A stretch of 64,000 bases of DNA, taken from assembly GCA_965226695.1 (NCBI GenBank), contig OZ245405.1:372001-436000 (forward strand). The letters are read 5' to 3'. Positions 18,947 to 28,286 of the stretch are shown piece after piece. The position numbers were made by a program, and so were the translations under genes. The notes beneath the pieces are model-generated. The model saw only the letters and a program-made list of their open reading frames with translations. It made no database searches and was not told where the DNA came from. The number at the start of each line of letters is the position of its first letter. Position 1 is the first letter of the stretch. Source of the DNA: CATOSD01 sp965226695 (lineage in GTDB: Bacteria > Chloroflexota > Dehalococcoidia > Lucifugimonadales > CATOSD01).

Positions 18947-18954
18947 GTTCGCGT

Positions 18955-19266
18955 TCACTCCTGCCCGTCGTTCACTCCCGGCACGGCGGCGACCTGAAGA
19001 CGCAGCCCCAGGGCGTGCATCACCTTGAGCACAGTTGCGAATTCCGGGTTGCCGCCGGCGGAGAGCGACTTGTACAGGCTTTCCCTGCCCAGTCCCGTCT
19101 CCTGCGCCACCCGTGCCATTCGCTGGGCGCGGGCGATGTCCCCAAGCGCTGCCAAAATCAGGCCCAGGTCGCCCTCATCCAGTGCGACGTTCAGATAGGC
19201 GGCCATGTCCTCCTCGGTCTCGAGATGCTCCGCCGGATCCCAAGGCCGGGTCTTCGTCTTTGCCAT
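18955..19266 (-). CDS. HigA-type antitoxin, helix-turn-helix
   Basis: A 103-residue DNA-binding protein of the HI1420 addiction-module family. The N-terminal DPAEHLETEEDMAAYLNVAL is the family's toxin-facing part and QRMARVAQETGLGRESLYKS is the helix-turn-helix. It should bind and neutralise the toxin encoded immediately upstream and repress the promoter of the pair. An AGGAGGC site precedes the ATG at 19266. The gap to the toxin gene is 12 bp. Confidence 0.9.
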   Translation of the reverse strand: MAKTKTRPWDPAEHLETEEDMAAYLNVALDEGDLGLILAALGDIARAQRMARVAQETGLGRESLYKSLSAGGNPEFATVLKVMHALGLRLQVAAVPGVNDGQE

Positions 19267-19278
19267 AGCCGGTGCCTC

Positions 19279-19569
19279 CTACAATCCTCTGGCCAACTCC
19301 AACGCCCTCCTAATGTCCCGCTCTTGACTATCCTTGTCGCCCCTGGCCAGGAGGATAACCAGCGCATCACCACGCCGTGTGAAGTACAATCGGTATTCTG
19401 GGCCGTAGTCGATGCGGATCTCGGATACTCCTCCGCCGACCGGCCTAACGTCGCCGGGGTTGCCCAGGGAAAGCCGACGGATGCGGCTGTCGATTCGCAC
19501 CCTCGCCTGCCTATCCCGAATTCGCCGAAACCAGCGTGCGTAAATCTCGGTCTGGCGAATCTCTAACAT
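19279..19569 (-). CDS. RelE/HigB-type toxin (HI1419 family)
   Basis: A 96-residue addiction-module killer protein, the first gene of a toxin-first pair with the antitoxin downstream. The order of segments matches the RelE fold: RWFRRIRDRQARVRIDSRI, then GNPGDVRPVGGGVSEIRIDY, GPEYRLYFTRRGDALVILL and a last helix. Such toxins cut mRNA on the ribosome. The family assignment is clear; activity is not tested. It is intact, unlike many accessory genes in this window. Confidence 0.9.
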   Translation of the reverse strand: MLEIRQTEIYARWFRRIRDRQARVRIDSRIRRLSLGNPGDVRPVGGGVSEIRIDYGPEYRLYFTRRGDALVILLARGDKDSQERDIRRALELARGL

Positions 19570-19658
19570 GACGCAATTGTAGGCTACAGGATACTACGAC
19601 GCAAGGACCACCTACGTGCCTTGGGTGACGGTGACCTTGTCGAGGAGTGGTATGCGGC

Positions 19659-20651
19659 TCAGTTGCCGGCCGCGTGGCCGAGGAGGGTGCCAACCGCGCG
19701 GCGCACGAGCGAGGCGGCGAGACGTACCTTGAAGTGGTTGTCCCGCAGCGGGCGCGCGCCGTCGACGGCCAGCCGTCCAACCGCCTCCGCGTCTACATCG
19801 GCGACGGGCACGCCGCGCAGCGCGTCCTCGGCATCCGACGCGCGCCAGGGCGTCGGGGCGACGCCGCCGAGCACCAGCGAAGCGTGTTCGACGACACCGC
19901 CGGACACGCGCAGGCTGGCGGCGACGCTGGCGAGCGCGAAGTCATGAGTCCGGCGCTCCCTCGCCTTCAGGTAGACGCTGCGCTGGCCCGACGTGGGCCT
20001 GGGGACGGATACCCGCGTCAGCAGCTCGCCGGCCTCCAGCACGGTCTCCGCCTCGATGTCGCGGTCCGGCCCCACGAAGAACTCCTCCAGCGGGAGAGTC
20101 CTGGTTCTGCGCGGGCTTGCTATGGTCGCGTCGGCGCCGAGAGCGACGAGGACGGGGGCGAGGTCCGACGGGTGGACGATGTAGCAGTCCACGCCGCCCA
20201 GGATTGCGTGGTACTTGCTGCTTCCGTTTACCGCGAAGCAGATAGCGCCGCCCTTCTTGCGGCAGTCGAACAGCGTGCTGCGGTAGTACCAGCAGCGCGG
20301 CCTCTGGCACAGGTTGCCGCCCAGGGTGCCGACGTTGCGAATCTGGGGCGTGGCGACCGAGGCGACCGCCTGCGCCAGCGCGGGATAGTCGCGCGCTATT
20401 GCCTCGTCGCGCTCCAGCTCGGCTAGCGTGGTCATCGCGCCCACGGTCAAGCCGTCCGCGGTGTGTTCGACGCCCGACATGGCCGCCAGCGAGCCAAGGC
20501 TTACAAGCGTCGCCGGCTCCACGACCCCCTCCTTCACCTCGCCCATCAGGTCTGTGCCGCCCGCGAGCGGCCTCGCGCCGGATGGATCGGCCTCAAGCAC
20601 AGAGACGGCGTGTTCGGGCGACATGGCATCCACGAATCGGAAGGGGTTCAC
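19659..20651 (-). CDS. Xanthine dehydrogenase family, FAD-binding (medium) subunit
   Basis: A 330-residue flavoprotein subunit (CoxM/CutM type) of a molybdenum hydroxylase. PLAGGTDLMGEVKEG and TPQIRNVGTLGGNLCQRPRC are the two FAD-binding segments. It should pass electrons from the 2Fe-2S subunit to NAD or another acceptor. The GTG at 20651 has an AAGGAG site upstream and gives the usual VNPFRFVDA start. The other two subunits lie at 23152-25887 on the same strand, separated by a convergent lipoprotein gene. Confidence 0.93.
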   Translation of the reverse strand: MNPFRFVDAMSPEHAVSVLEADPSGARPLAGGTDLMGEVKEGVVEPATLVSLGSLAAMSGVEHTADGLTVGAMTTLAELERDEAIARDYPALAQAVASVATPQIRNVGTLGGNLCQRPRCWYYRSTLFDCRKKGGAICFAVNGSSKYHAILGGVDCYIVHPSDLAPVLVALGADATIASPRRTRTLPLEEFFVGPDRDIEAETVLEAGELLTRVSVPRPTSGQRSVYLKARERRTHDFALASVAASLRVSGGVVEHASLVLGGVAPTPWRASDAEDALRGVPVADVDAEAVGRLAVDGARPLRDNHFKVRLAASLVRRAVGTLLGHAAGN

Positions 20652-20837
20652 TCGCTCTCCTTTACATCCATGACCCCAGTCTAATGTATTTCCCAAACGA
20701 CCGAAAGACCTTGACGCCAGATACGTCCGTGTTGAAAGGCAATCTCTATATGTGGGATGATACGCGAGGGCAGAGTCTGGTACATGACCTTCAATGTCAC
20801 CCATGCGGACGACCGTTCCGTTCGGAAAGGGCGAGCC

Positions 20838-23168
20838 ATGTTTCACAACAGCAAGAGGCGCATCAGCTATTCGATTGGGTTGACGCTGGGTTTCGTGCTG
20901 CTTCTGGCGGTAGTGGCTTGCGGGGAGTCGACTCCGCCGCCGACCGCCACCCCGCTGTCGCCCATCGCGGCTCTCGCAACGCCTACCCCTTACGCCGCAC
21001 CGTCGGCACCGCCAACCGCCACACCGACCGCCACACAGGCGCCGACGGTCGCGGCTACCGTCACACCGAGAGCTACCCCACTACCGCCGATGGCGCCAAC
21101 CGCGACACCGACGCCGACAACCACACCCATGCCAGGCCCCTCCGGCTGCCCCGAGGAGCCCGGTCCGAACTGGTGGATACCCGAACCGCGGCCCGTGCCC
21201 GCAGTTTCCCGATTACCATACAAGACTCCATCACTGGAGAGCTTGATCTTCGAATCGGAATTCGTCGTCCGGGCATCCCTGGCGTCGGTGTCGACCAGAA
21301 CGGCGAGTATCGACCTACACGACGTCTGGATCCCCGGATATACGATGCTTCCCGACCAGAAGACCCCCGCCCCACTATGCGTAGCCACGCTGGAGTTGCA
21401 CTTCGAAGTTGTGGAGTACCTGAAAGGGACGGGGCCCGCAGAGCTAACCGTAGAGATACCGATGAGCGACACGTATCTGGATGACGATAGACTCTTGCGC
21501 CTCTTCCACCTCGAAGAGGAGGCTCGTCTCAACGCCGCCGAATGGTGGTCGTGGCGAAGTCCACTCTGGGACGACAGATTGGCTGTGCTGTTCCTCAAGC
21601 GGGACGAGCATGAAATAGTGGACCTGACCTTTACCGACAGGGGCAGGGGCTATGGCCGCTACTATGTCGAAAGTCCCCAGGAGTATGAGCGATCCTGGCT
21701 CCCGAGCGTAGAAGAGGACTTCGTTCCTCCTCCCGCGACATTCGGCAGGCTCTGGTGGCTGGAGCAAGAGTATGGGGACAATGTGCCTTTGACCGGCGAC
21801 GGGAGCGCACCCCGGTTCGTCTCAGAGTCGGGCCCATCCAGGGAAGGGCCGACGCCTGTCGTCATATCGCTTGCCGATCTACGTTCGAGGTTGGCGGAAT
21901 TCAGCGCCTTGCTGGAGAAAGGGAAGGACAATCCAGACTACGAGCGGTGCATAGACCTCGTTCTGGGCCATGAGGCGGACGCACGTAGAAGCCAGGAGCC
22001 CCTGAGACCCTATCGGGTCGAGAGCGCAATGCCGTCAGGCCTGCCATCGGGGACGGCAGTAGACAGGATCAACCATTTTGGGGCCGAGGTGCTCCCTTTC
22101 GAGTTTGGGGGCGGAGTCCTCGCTTTCGAAAACATCTGGCTGGAGGGGCCTGATGCCGACGTCTTCGAGCTCGTCAAGTTTGACGAGCATGACATCGAGG
22201 GCGATGGATACTTCGAGCTGCTCACGGCTTTGAGGCCGCTGCCGTTCGGTGAATACAGAGTGGACCGATACTACGATCAGCCCGTCGTCAGACTGTGTTC
22301 CGACTTCAAGCCGAACGGGTTTGTTCTGGCCCAATACGAAAAGTGGGCGATTTCAGTGGAAGCCTCCATAGAGGGCACGGTCCACGAGGCGTTCTTCGAC
22401 CCGGCTGCGCTGGGGAACGGCTCGGGATACTCCGAAGAAGGGGGATCCCTACGGCCTGTGGCCATTCCGACAGGGCGGCTGCACACAAGCATCAACGGCC
22501 TGATTTGGCGGCAGGGAACAATCAGCATGAGCCTGGAGCCTTACACGCCCCTCGCAAGCTACGACATCGATATAGTCGATCTGGACGGGTCGGTGCGTCT
22601 CACGCTGCCCGCCGCGGAAGCGTCAATCGACCGCGACGCCGGAAGGCTGAACTGGAGGGTGCCCAGCCAGCCGTGGCGGGCGGGTGACACGCTCATGTTG
22701 CGCATACGGTCTGAAGGACCGGCGCCGCCCACCCCGGGCCCGAGACCATGGGTTCCGGAGGTGCTGGACCTTACCGCGACTGCGGGGACAAGTTCCAGGG
22801 ATGGCTCCGTCGTGCCGAAGCTGACGCTGGAGTGGACAGAAAGCGATGCGGTTGGCACCTTCGTTTTCAACCATGGACAGGTCCAGCTCTGGGACGGCAG
22901 CACCGGGGAGTGGCGCGAGCCCCACGAGGCCAATGCGGGGATAACGGGCACGGGCAGCGGTGACACGTATACGAGCGAAGCGCTTTATGGAATCCGTCCG
23001 GGGCCCTATACAATCCGCGTGCGATACACGCAAAGCCTGCATACGGAAGGCGACTATCTGGTCGATTACTTCGCATCGGAGTGGAAGTACGTCCACGCCA
23101 ATATGCCAGGCGAGCCTGCCGACCCACAGGCCACGCCAACACCCGAGCCTGTCATTCCCGCAGAGTAA
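20838..23168 (+). CDS. Large secreted lipoprotein, family of unknown function (copy 1)
   Basis: A 776-residue lipoprotein: signal ending VLLLAVVAC, then a long Pro/Thr/Ala linker to about residue 100. The remainder has FEVVEYLKGTGPAELTVEIP, DDRLAVLFLKRDE, and a C-terminal region with GTVHEAFFDPAALGNGSG and DTLMLRIRSEGP. The same motif order occurs in the protein at 35787-37402, so they are paralogs. No enzyme signature is visible. The C-terminus has fibronectin-like features (LTATAGTSS, PGPYTIRVRYTQS) and a second Pro/Thr tail. The ATG at 20838 follows an AAAGGG site. Its 3' end overlaps the Mo subunit gene by 17 bp. Confidence 0.85.
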   Translation: MFHNSKRRISYSIGLTLGFVLLLAVVACGESTPPPTATPLSPIAALATPTPYAAPSAPPTATPTATQAPTVAATVTPRATPLPPMAPTATPTPTTTPMPGPSGCPEEPGPNWWIPEPRPVPAVSRLPYKTPSLESLIFESEFVVRASLASVSTRTASIDLHDVWIPGYTMLPDQKTPAPLCVATLELHFEVVEYLKGTGPAELTVEIPMSDTYLDDDRLLRLFHLEEEARLNAAEWWSWRSPLWDDRLAVLFLKRDEHEIVDLTFTDRGRGYGRYYVESPQEYERSWLPSVEEDFVPPPATFGRLWWLEQEYGDNVPLTGDGSAPRFVSESGPSREGPTPVVISLADLRSRLAEFSALLEKGKDNPDYERCIDLVLGHEADARRSQEPLRPYRVESAMPSGLPSGTAVDRINHFGAEVLPFEFGGGVLAFENIWLEGPDADVFELVKFDEHDIEGDGYFELLTALRPLPFGEYRVDRYYDQPVVRLCSDFKPNGFVLAQYEKWAISVEASIEGTVHEAFFDPAALGNGSGYSEEGGSLRPVAIPTGRLHTSINGLIWRQGTISMSLEPYTPLASYDIDIVDLDGSVRLTLPAAEASIDRDAGRLNWRVPSQPWRAGDTLMLRIRSEGPAPPTPGPRPWVPEVLDLTATAGTSSRDGSVVPKLTLEWTESDAVGTFVFNHGQVQLWDGSTGEWREPHEANAGITGTGSGDTYTSEALYGIRPGPYTIRVRYTQSLHTEGDYLVDYFASEWKYVHANMPGEPADPQATPTPEPVIPAE

Positions 23169-25404
23169 GCTCGTTCAGGATGACGTCGGGGGTGATGGGA
23201 AGCTCGCGCACCCGGACGCCGATGGCGTCGTAGATGGCGTTGGCTATGGCCGGGGCGACGCCTACGCTCGGCGGCTCGCCGAGCGCCTTCGCGCCGAACG
23301 GTCCGACGGGGTCCACGACGTCGGCGAATATCACCTCGATGGGCGGGCTGTCGAGAATCGTGGGGCTCTTGTGCTCCAGGAAGCTCGCGTTCAGCGTCAC
23401 GCCGTTGCGCGCGTCGGTGAGCATCTGCTCGCTCAGGGTGAACCCCAGCATCTGGGAGACGCCGCCCTCCACCTGGTTGACCGCCATGTTGGGGTTGAGG
23501 ATACGGCCCGAGTCGTGCGCGGCAACGAATCTGAGCACGCTCACGGCGCCCGTGTAGGTATCGACCTCCACCTCCGCGAAGTGCGCCCCAAAGGAGTTGA
23601 CGACGAATTCGCGGCTGCCCGGATCGACCGACGCCTCCACTCGGAGCTGCCGCTGCGGGTGGAGCCGCGCGACCTGCGCCAGGGTCATGCGCTGCCCCGT
23701 GCCGTCAACCACGACCCCGTCCACGATGTCGAAGTCCTCCGGCGCGCTCTCGAGCTGGGCTGCTGCGGCCTCGACGATCCGTGACTTCAGACGCTCGCCG
23801 GCGCGCTTGGCGGCGAGTCCGCCGGAGAAGGTGGCCGTGGATCCCGCGGTAATGGGCGCCTCCGGTGTGAGCCGCGTGTCGCCGGATACGACACTTACCA
23901 GGTCGTAGGGGACTCCCAGCGCCTCGGCGGCCACTTGGGGCAAGACGGTCAGGCTGCCCTCGCCGACGTCCATCAGGCCGGTCGTCAGCGTCACCGAGCC
24001 GTCAGGCTCCAGACTCATCCTGGCGATGGACCTGCCGCCGGGGCCGCCGCGGTAGACGAACATGCTCATGCCCATCCCGCGCCTCACGCCGGCCGGCGCG
24101 TCCGGCGGCGTGGTCCGGCGCTCGCGCCACCCGATGGCCGACGCCCCCTTTTCCAGGCACTCGCGCAGTCCATTGCTGGAGAACGGCACGCCGCCCTCGA
24201 CCGGCTGCGTGTCCACCACCTCGGTCGGGGGCGTGACACGCTCTCCAGGCTGGCCCTCGGGGCCGACGTGGTTCTTGAGGCGGAAGTCCAGCGGGTCGAT
24301 GCCCAACTCCTCGGCCACCCTGTCCATCAGCGACTCGAGCGCGAAGTGGCCCTGGGGCGCGCCCAAGGCGCGGTAGGAGCCGGCGGAGGGCTGGTTCGTG
24401 TGGACCAGGTATCCGTCGTACCGGGCGTTCGCGCAGCGGTAGAGGTAGAGAGCGCCCTGCCCCGCGCGCCGAATGACGCCCGGTCCGGAGGAGAGGTACG
24501 CGCCGGTGTCCATGATGGTGGTGGCGTGCACCGCGGTTATCGTGCCGTCATGCCGGACGCCCACCCTGAGCCTGGTGGTGGTGGCGTGGCGATGGCGGCC
24601 CGCGACGAACTCCTCTTCGCGCGAAAGCTCGATCTTGACCGGCCTGCCGGCGCGGCGCGCCAGTAAGGCGGTTATCGCCGCCAGCCGGCTCTCGTCCTTG
24701 TTGCCATAGCCGGCGCCCATGTGGGGGCCTATTACGCGCACGTTGTCCCTGGGGATGCCGAGCGAGAGGGAGAGGCTGAGGCGGTCGGCATGTATGCCTC
24801 GGCTGGACTTCCAGACGGTGAGGCGCTCGCCCTCCCACGCGGCGACCGCGGCCCGCGGCTCCAAGGCCGCGCCGGAGTGCGACTGGGTGGCGAACTCGTC
24901 CTCGAAGATCCGGTCGGCTTGGGCGAACCCCTCCTCCACGTTGCCGCGCTCCAGCGCAATGGGCTTGCCGCCCACCAGGTTGCTGCCGTCGTGGACCCTG
25001 GGCGCGCCGGGGTTCATCGCCTCCACGGGGTCGGTCACGAACGGCAGCGGCTCGTAGGTCACCTCGATAAGTCGCAGCGCCTGCCTCGCGGTGTCCTCGT
25101 CCTCAGCGGCGACCGCGGCCACCTCGTCGCCCACGAACCGCGCTTTGGTGTCCAGAATGGGCATATCGGGGGCCACGCGGCCGCTCGGCGCGTCGAACGG
25201 AGTCAGAACCGCGTACACGCCGGGAAGCCCGGCCGCTTGGGAGGCGTCGACGGCGATGATGCGCGCGTGGGCGTAAGGGCTGCGCAGTATCGCGCCGTGC
25301 AGCATACCGGGCAGCCGGACGTCGGAGGTATAAATGGCCTCTCCGGTGAGCTTCTCCGGCAGGTCGCGCCGGGGCAGGGAGACGCCGATGTTGGAAGAGG
25401 CCAT
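23152..25404 (-). CDS. Xanthine dehydrogenase family, molybdopterin-binding (large) subunit
   Basis: A 750-residue catalytic subunit (CoxL/XdhA-like) that hydroxylates aromatic or aldehyde substrates with water, using a Mo-pterin centre. Recognised segments are TGEAIYTSDVRLPGMLHGAI, ALEPRAAVAAWEGERLTVW (the substrate channel), GPHMGAGYGNKDESRLAA (pterin contact), and VGEGSLTVLPQVAAEALGV. The late EKSPT-type region and GAKALGEPPSVGVAPAIANAI contain the catalytic Glu. A GGAGG site lies ten bases upstream of the ATG at 25404. It follows the 2Fe-2S subunit by 6 bp. The substrate is not defined. Confidence 0.95.
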   Translation of the reverse strand: MASSNIGVSLPRRDLPEKLTGEAIYTSDVRLPGMLHGAILRSPYAHARIIAVDASQAAGLPGVYAVLTPFDAPSGRVAPDMPILDTKARFVGDEVAAVAAEDEDTARQALRLIEVTYEPLPFVTDPVEAMNPGAPRVHDGSNLVGGKPIALERGNVEEGFAQADRIFEDEFATQSHSGAALEPRAAVAAWEGERLTVWKSSRGIHADRLSLSLSLGIPRDNVRVIGPHMGAGYGNKDESRLAAITALLARRAGRPVKIELSREEEFVAGRHRHATTTRLRVGVRHDGTITAVHATTIMDTGAYLSSGPGVIRRAGQGALYLYRCANARYDGYLVHTNQPSAGSYRALGAPQGHFALESLMDRVAEELGIDPLDFRLKNHVGPEGQPGERVTPPTEVVDTQPVEGGVPFSSNGLRECLEKGASAIGWRERRTTPPDAPAGVRRGMGMSMFVYRGGPGGRSIARMSLEPDGSVTLTTGLMDVGEGSLTVLPQVAAEALGVPYDLVSVVSGDTRLTPEAPITAGSTATFSGGLAAKRAGERLKSRIVEAAAAQLESAPEDFDIVDGVVVDGTGQRMTLAQVARLHPQRQLRVEASVDPGSREFVVNSFGAHFAEVEVDTYTGAVSVLRFVAAHDSGRILNPNMAVNQVEGGVSQMLGFTLSEQMLTDARNGVTLNASFLEHKSPTILDSPPIEVIFADVVDPVGPFGAKALGEPPSVGVAPAIANAIYDAIGVRVRELPITPDVILNELTLRE

Positions 25405-25410
25405 GGGCGG

Positions 25411-25887
25411 TTACGCCTCCGAGAGCAGCCGCGCGGCTTCCCGCACCGACGCCAGGATGCGGCCGTAGGCGTTGCAGCGGCAGATGTTGCCGGATAGGGC
25501 GTCCCGCGTCTCCTCTTCGGTTGGCGCGGGGTTGGCGTCGAGCAGCGCTTTCGCGCTCATCAGGAACCCAGGCGTGCAGAAGCCGCACTGGCCGCCGTCC
25601 ATGGCCAGGAACGCCGATTGCAGCGGGTGCAGGTTGTCCACACTGCCCAGGCTCTCGACGGTCTCGACCGCGCGGCCGCCCACTTGCAGCGCGAGGAGCT
25701 GGCACGAGTAGACCGGCTTGCCGTCCAGCAGCACGGTACACGCGCCGCACTCGCCGCGGTCGCAGCCGCGCTTCGCGCCCGTCAGTTCGAGCTGGTCGCG
25801 CAGCGTCCGCAGCAGTGTCCAGCGGTGGTCGACCTCCAGCTCGCGCAGGCGGCCGTTGACCTGGAGTGTGATTCGGCTGCGGTGCAT
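25411..25887 (-). CDS. Xanthine dehydrogenase family, 2Fe-2S (small) subunit
   Basis: A 158-residue iron-sulfur subunit. The plant-ferredoxin-like N-terminal domain has GCDRGECGACTVLLDGKPVY (three Cys plus a later Cys in YSCQLLAL), and the helical domain has GQCGFCTPG and GNICRCNAY for the second cluster. It hands electrons from the Mo centre to the FAD subunit. It is the first gene of the small-large pair; the FAD subunit is encoded 2.5 kb away on the same strand. Confidence 0.95.
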   Translation of the reverse strand: MHRSRITLQVNGRLRELEVDHRWTLLRTLRDQLELTGAKRGCDRGECGACTVLLDGKPVYSCQLLALQVGGRAVETVESLGSVDNLHPLQSAFLAMDGGQCGFCTPGFLMSAKALLDANPAPTEEETRDALSGNICRCNAYGRILASVREAARLLSEA

Positions 25888-26024
25888 TGGCTCATCAACC
25901 TCGGGGCGGGTATGCCGTACCTGGACAGCGCCGGCGGTGGGGCCGGCGGACTGATTCTAGCACCTTCGGCGAGGGTTGTGCGAGTGGGGGGGTCAGGACT
26001 GCGTGGCGTACGCCCCGACTCGAT

Positions 26025-26054
26025 TGTCATTCTGAGCCTGTCGAAGAATCTCAA
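26025..26054. repeat. Palindromic mini-element copy upstream of the HNH gene
   Basis: TGTCATTCTGAGCCTGTCGA followed by AGAATCTCAA is a diverged copy of the ATTCC/GGAAT mini-element family. It lies 80 bases upstream of the HNH endonuclease start. Confidence 0.7.
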
Positions 26055-26134
26055 GCAATTGGCGAATGTCAACGGTCGTGTATGGAAAGTGTATACTCGC
26101 ATCTGGGCAGACCCTGCTAAAGGAGGCCTCTCTC

Positions 26135-27058
26135 ATGGATTTTGACCAGCTTTACGACGCGAGAGTCAGGGGTGCGGCCTTCGACTGGCTCGGTCGGCAG
26201 GTCTCGATGCATGGGGACGTCCTTCCTCGCGCTGTTCTCGCCCGAGGGTTTGAGCTCGATGGTCAGCGCGTGCCGCTCATCGGCCCGCAGGGTATCTTCA
26301 AGCCGCGGCTGATGCAGGTGCCGCTTTCCATTACGACATCGCCCAAGGGCCCGTACGACGACGCGTTTGGATCAGACAATCTCGTGCGATATAGGTATCG
26401 AGGAACCAACCCGCAGCACCGAGATAACGTCGGGCTGCGGTTTGCGTTGCAGAATGGCCTGCCGCTGGCGTACTTTCACGGAATCATTCCTGGCAGATAT
26501 CTGGCAATGTGGCCCGTGTATGTGACTGGTGACGCACCCGAGGCACTCACCTTTTCGGTGGCGGTTGATGACGCAGTCCACGCCGGTCTCTTTCCTCAGT
26601 CTCAACCGGCCACAAGCGGCGTAGCTGAAGTTCGGCGAGGGTACGTCACGTCTTTGGCCCGTCGCCGTCTGCATCAGAGGGCGTTCCGCGAGCGGGTTCT
26701 TCTCGCTTATCGGAATCAGTGCGCCCTCTGTCGCCTGCGGCACAGCGAACTGCTTGAGGCGGCCCACATCTTGCCGGATTCGGAACCAGAGGGTGAACCG
26801 GTCGTCCGAAACGGAATCGCGCTTTGCCGGCTGCACCACGCGGCCTTCGACAGATTCTTTCTGGCCGTGCGACCAGACGGAATCATCGTTGTTCGTCCCG
26901 ACGTTCTTGAGGAGAGCGACGGCCCGACACTTCAGCACGCTATTCAGGGGTTGCACGGACAGTCCATCTTGATTCCCAGGAAACTTGAGGAGCAGCCGGC
27001 GATAGAGTTTCTGGAGAGGCGCTACGCACGATTTCTTGAGGTGGCGGCGACACTCTGA
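26135..27058 (+). CDS. HNH restriction endonuclease with N-terminal sensor domain
   Basis: A 307-residue predicted restriction endonuclease (COG3440-like). The N-terminal half has FDWLGRQVSMHGDVLPRAVL, VPLIGPQGIFKPRLMQVPLS and YRYRGTNPQHRDNVGLRFAL, a block I associate with the modified-DNA (sulfur-binding, ScoMcrA-like) recognition domain; this link is from memory. The C-terminal half is an HNH nuclease: CALCRLRHSELLEAAHILPD, then NGIALCRLHHAAFDR, which supply the two Cys pairs, His-Asn-His and the metal site. The ATG at 26135 has GGAGG about 12 bases upstream. It probably cuts modified foreign DNA. Confidence 0.85.
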   Translation: MDFDQLYDARVRGAAFDWLGRQVSMHGDVLPRAVLARGFELDGQRVPLIGPQGIFKPRLMQVPLSITTSPKGPYDDAFGSDNLVRYRYRGTNPQHRDNVGLRFALQNGLPLAYFHGIIPGRYLAMWPVYVTGDAPEALTFSVAVDDAVHAGLFPQSQPATSGVAEVRRGYVTSLARRRLHQRAFRERVLLAYRNQCALCRLRHSELLEAAHILPDSEPEGEPVVRNGIALCRLHHAAFDRFFLAVRPDGIIVVRPDVLEESDGPTLQHAIQGLHGQSILIPRKLEEQPAIEFLERRYARFLEVAATL

Positions 27059-27124
27059 CGTGGGAGCAACCGAAATCGCCTGCCCTCCCTCAGGGGCAAC
27101 CGTAAACATTCAAGAGGTAACAGA

Positions 27125-27976
27125 TTGCGACTAGACTGGCTAACGAGAATCATACTCCGCTTGCGGGGCCGGTTGGCTGCGCCTTACGGCCCGGTTGCGG
27201 TGCTCACCTCGTCGGGCGCGGGCGCGCCGGCTCCGCAACTGAAGAGGCAACCCGACGGCGCGGAACTGCTGAAAGACGTTGCGACGGCCAGATGGATTGC
27301 GGAACGTCTCCAGAGGTCGACTCGGCAAACCGGTACGTTGGTGGGATGTGTCATCCCGGAAGGGTTTGAAGCATACGCGCGCATATTTCACCCGGCAGTA
27401 CAATACAACGCTGCCGAAAGAAGTTGGAGTAAAGTCAGTTGGTCCACAGTGGCGTCTTGGAACGGGAAGGTCGTTCATCCGCAGATGGAATTCAGCCCAA
27501 TCGCGAACTTGGATCCTTTGAGATACGATGATCCGTCGTGGGGCACCAGACCGGGAAATGGCATGCTGCCGGAAGATGAGTGCCGGCATCTGCTTGGCGT
27601 TCTCAAAGAGTTCACGAGCACACCCCAATGCTGCTACTCCGGCGTCTGGGAAGGCTATGGTGGTCTTGACGCCCGCCTTGACAGAGGGGCGGCCAAGCTG
27701 GAGTGCCCATATTTGGGTAGGGCGTACTATATCTTCCGCGGCCCGCTGGATGGTGTACTGTCGTTCTACGAGTGGTCGTTCTTCCACCGATCCCCCAACA
27801 TCTGGTGGCCGGAGGACCGCGCCTGGTTCGTGGCTACGGAGATAGACTTCAACAACACCTTCGTCGGCGGCAGCGTGGCCTGCATCGAGCGCGTGCTCGC
27901 CCACCCTGAGCTAGAGGCGCTGCCCATCGCCATCGACGCGCGGGTGGACGCCTACGGCGATACCATCAACGTGTAG
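27125..27976 (+). CDS. Hypothetical protein, Trp-rich family
   Basis: A protein of about 283 residues in the annotated frame, with a TTG start at 27125 after an AAGAGG site. The first 55 residues are poorly typed and a later internal start before ARWIAERLQRST is possible. Recognisable family segments are GCVIPEGFEAYARIFHPAVQ, CRHLLGVLKEFTSTPQCCYS, YYIFRGPLDGVLSF and NIWWPEDRAWFVATEIDFNN. I recall this as a conserved hypothetical family in Actinobacteria and Chloroflexota; no function is known to me. It stands 66 bp after the HNH gene and could share its transcript. Confidence 0.75.
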   Translation: MRLDWLTRIILRLRGRLAAPYGPVAVLTSSGAGAPAPQLKRQPDGAELLKDVATARWIAERLQRSTRQTGTLVGCVIPEGFEAYARIFHPAVQYNAAERSWSKVSWSTVASWNGKVVHPQMEFSPIANLDPLRYDDPSWGTRPGNGMLPEDECRHLLGVLKEFTSTPQCCYSGVWEGYGGLDARLDRGAAKLECPYLGRAYYIFRGPLDGVLSFYEWSFFHRSPNIWWPEDRAWFVATEIDFNNTFVGGSVACIERVLAHPELEALPIAIDARVDAYGDTINV

Positions 27977-28286
27977 AGCGTAGCTCCCAAACCCGCGGGC
28001 GGTTCGCGAACCGCCCCTACGAGCCACCAACCCTTGTGCGCCGCTCTAGTCTGCCCCGCCAATAGGTAGTATCGTGCACAACGACCACTTTTTCCAGCTC
28101 CGTTATCCGCTGTGGGGTGACAGGGAGGGGGTCTTGCTTCCGAGGGCTTTAGATTCCTCGGCTTCGCTAGGAATGGCCGGGAAGAGTGCGCTCGTCGCGG
28201 TGTGGAAAGGGTGTCACTGACTGCCGGGTGGCGGAGTGCTGAGAGTGGACGTGTGGCGGGGCGCTTGGGGTTGTACGTGTATGTCG
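27977..28286. other. Intergenic region with two repeat elements
   Basis: About 310 bases without a gene. It holds a palindrome GGGCGGTTCGCGAACCGCCC at 27995-28014 with trailing CTAC, of the same family as 17037 and 34177, and a diverged mini-element (ATTCCTCGGCTTCGCTAGGA) at 28150-28169. Confidence 0.75.
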
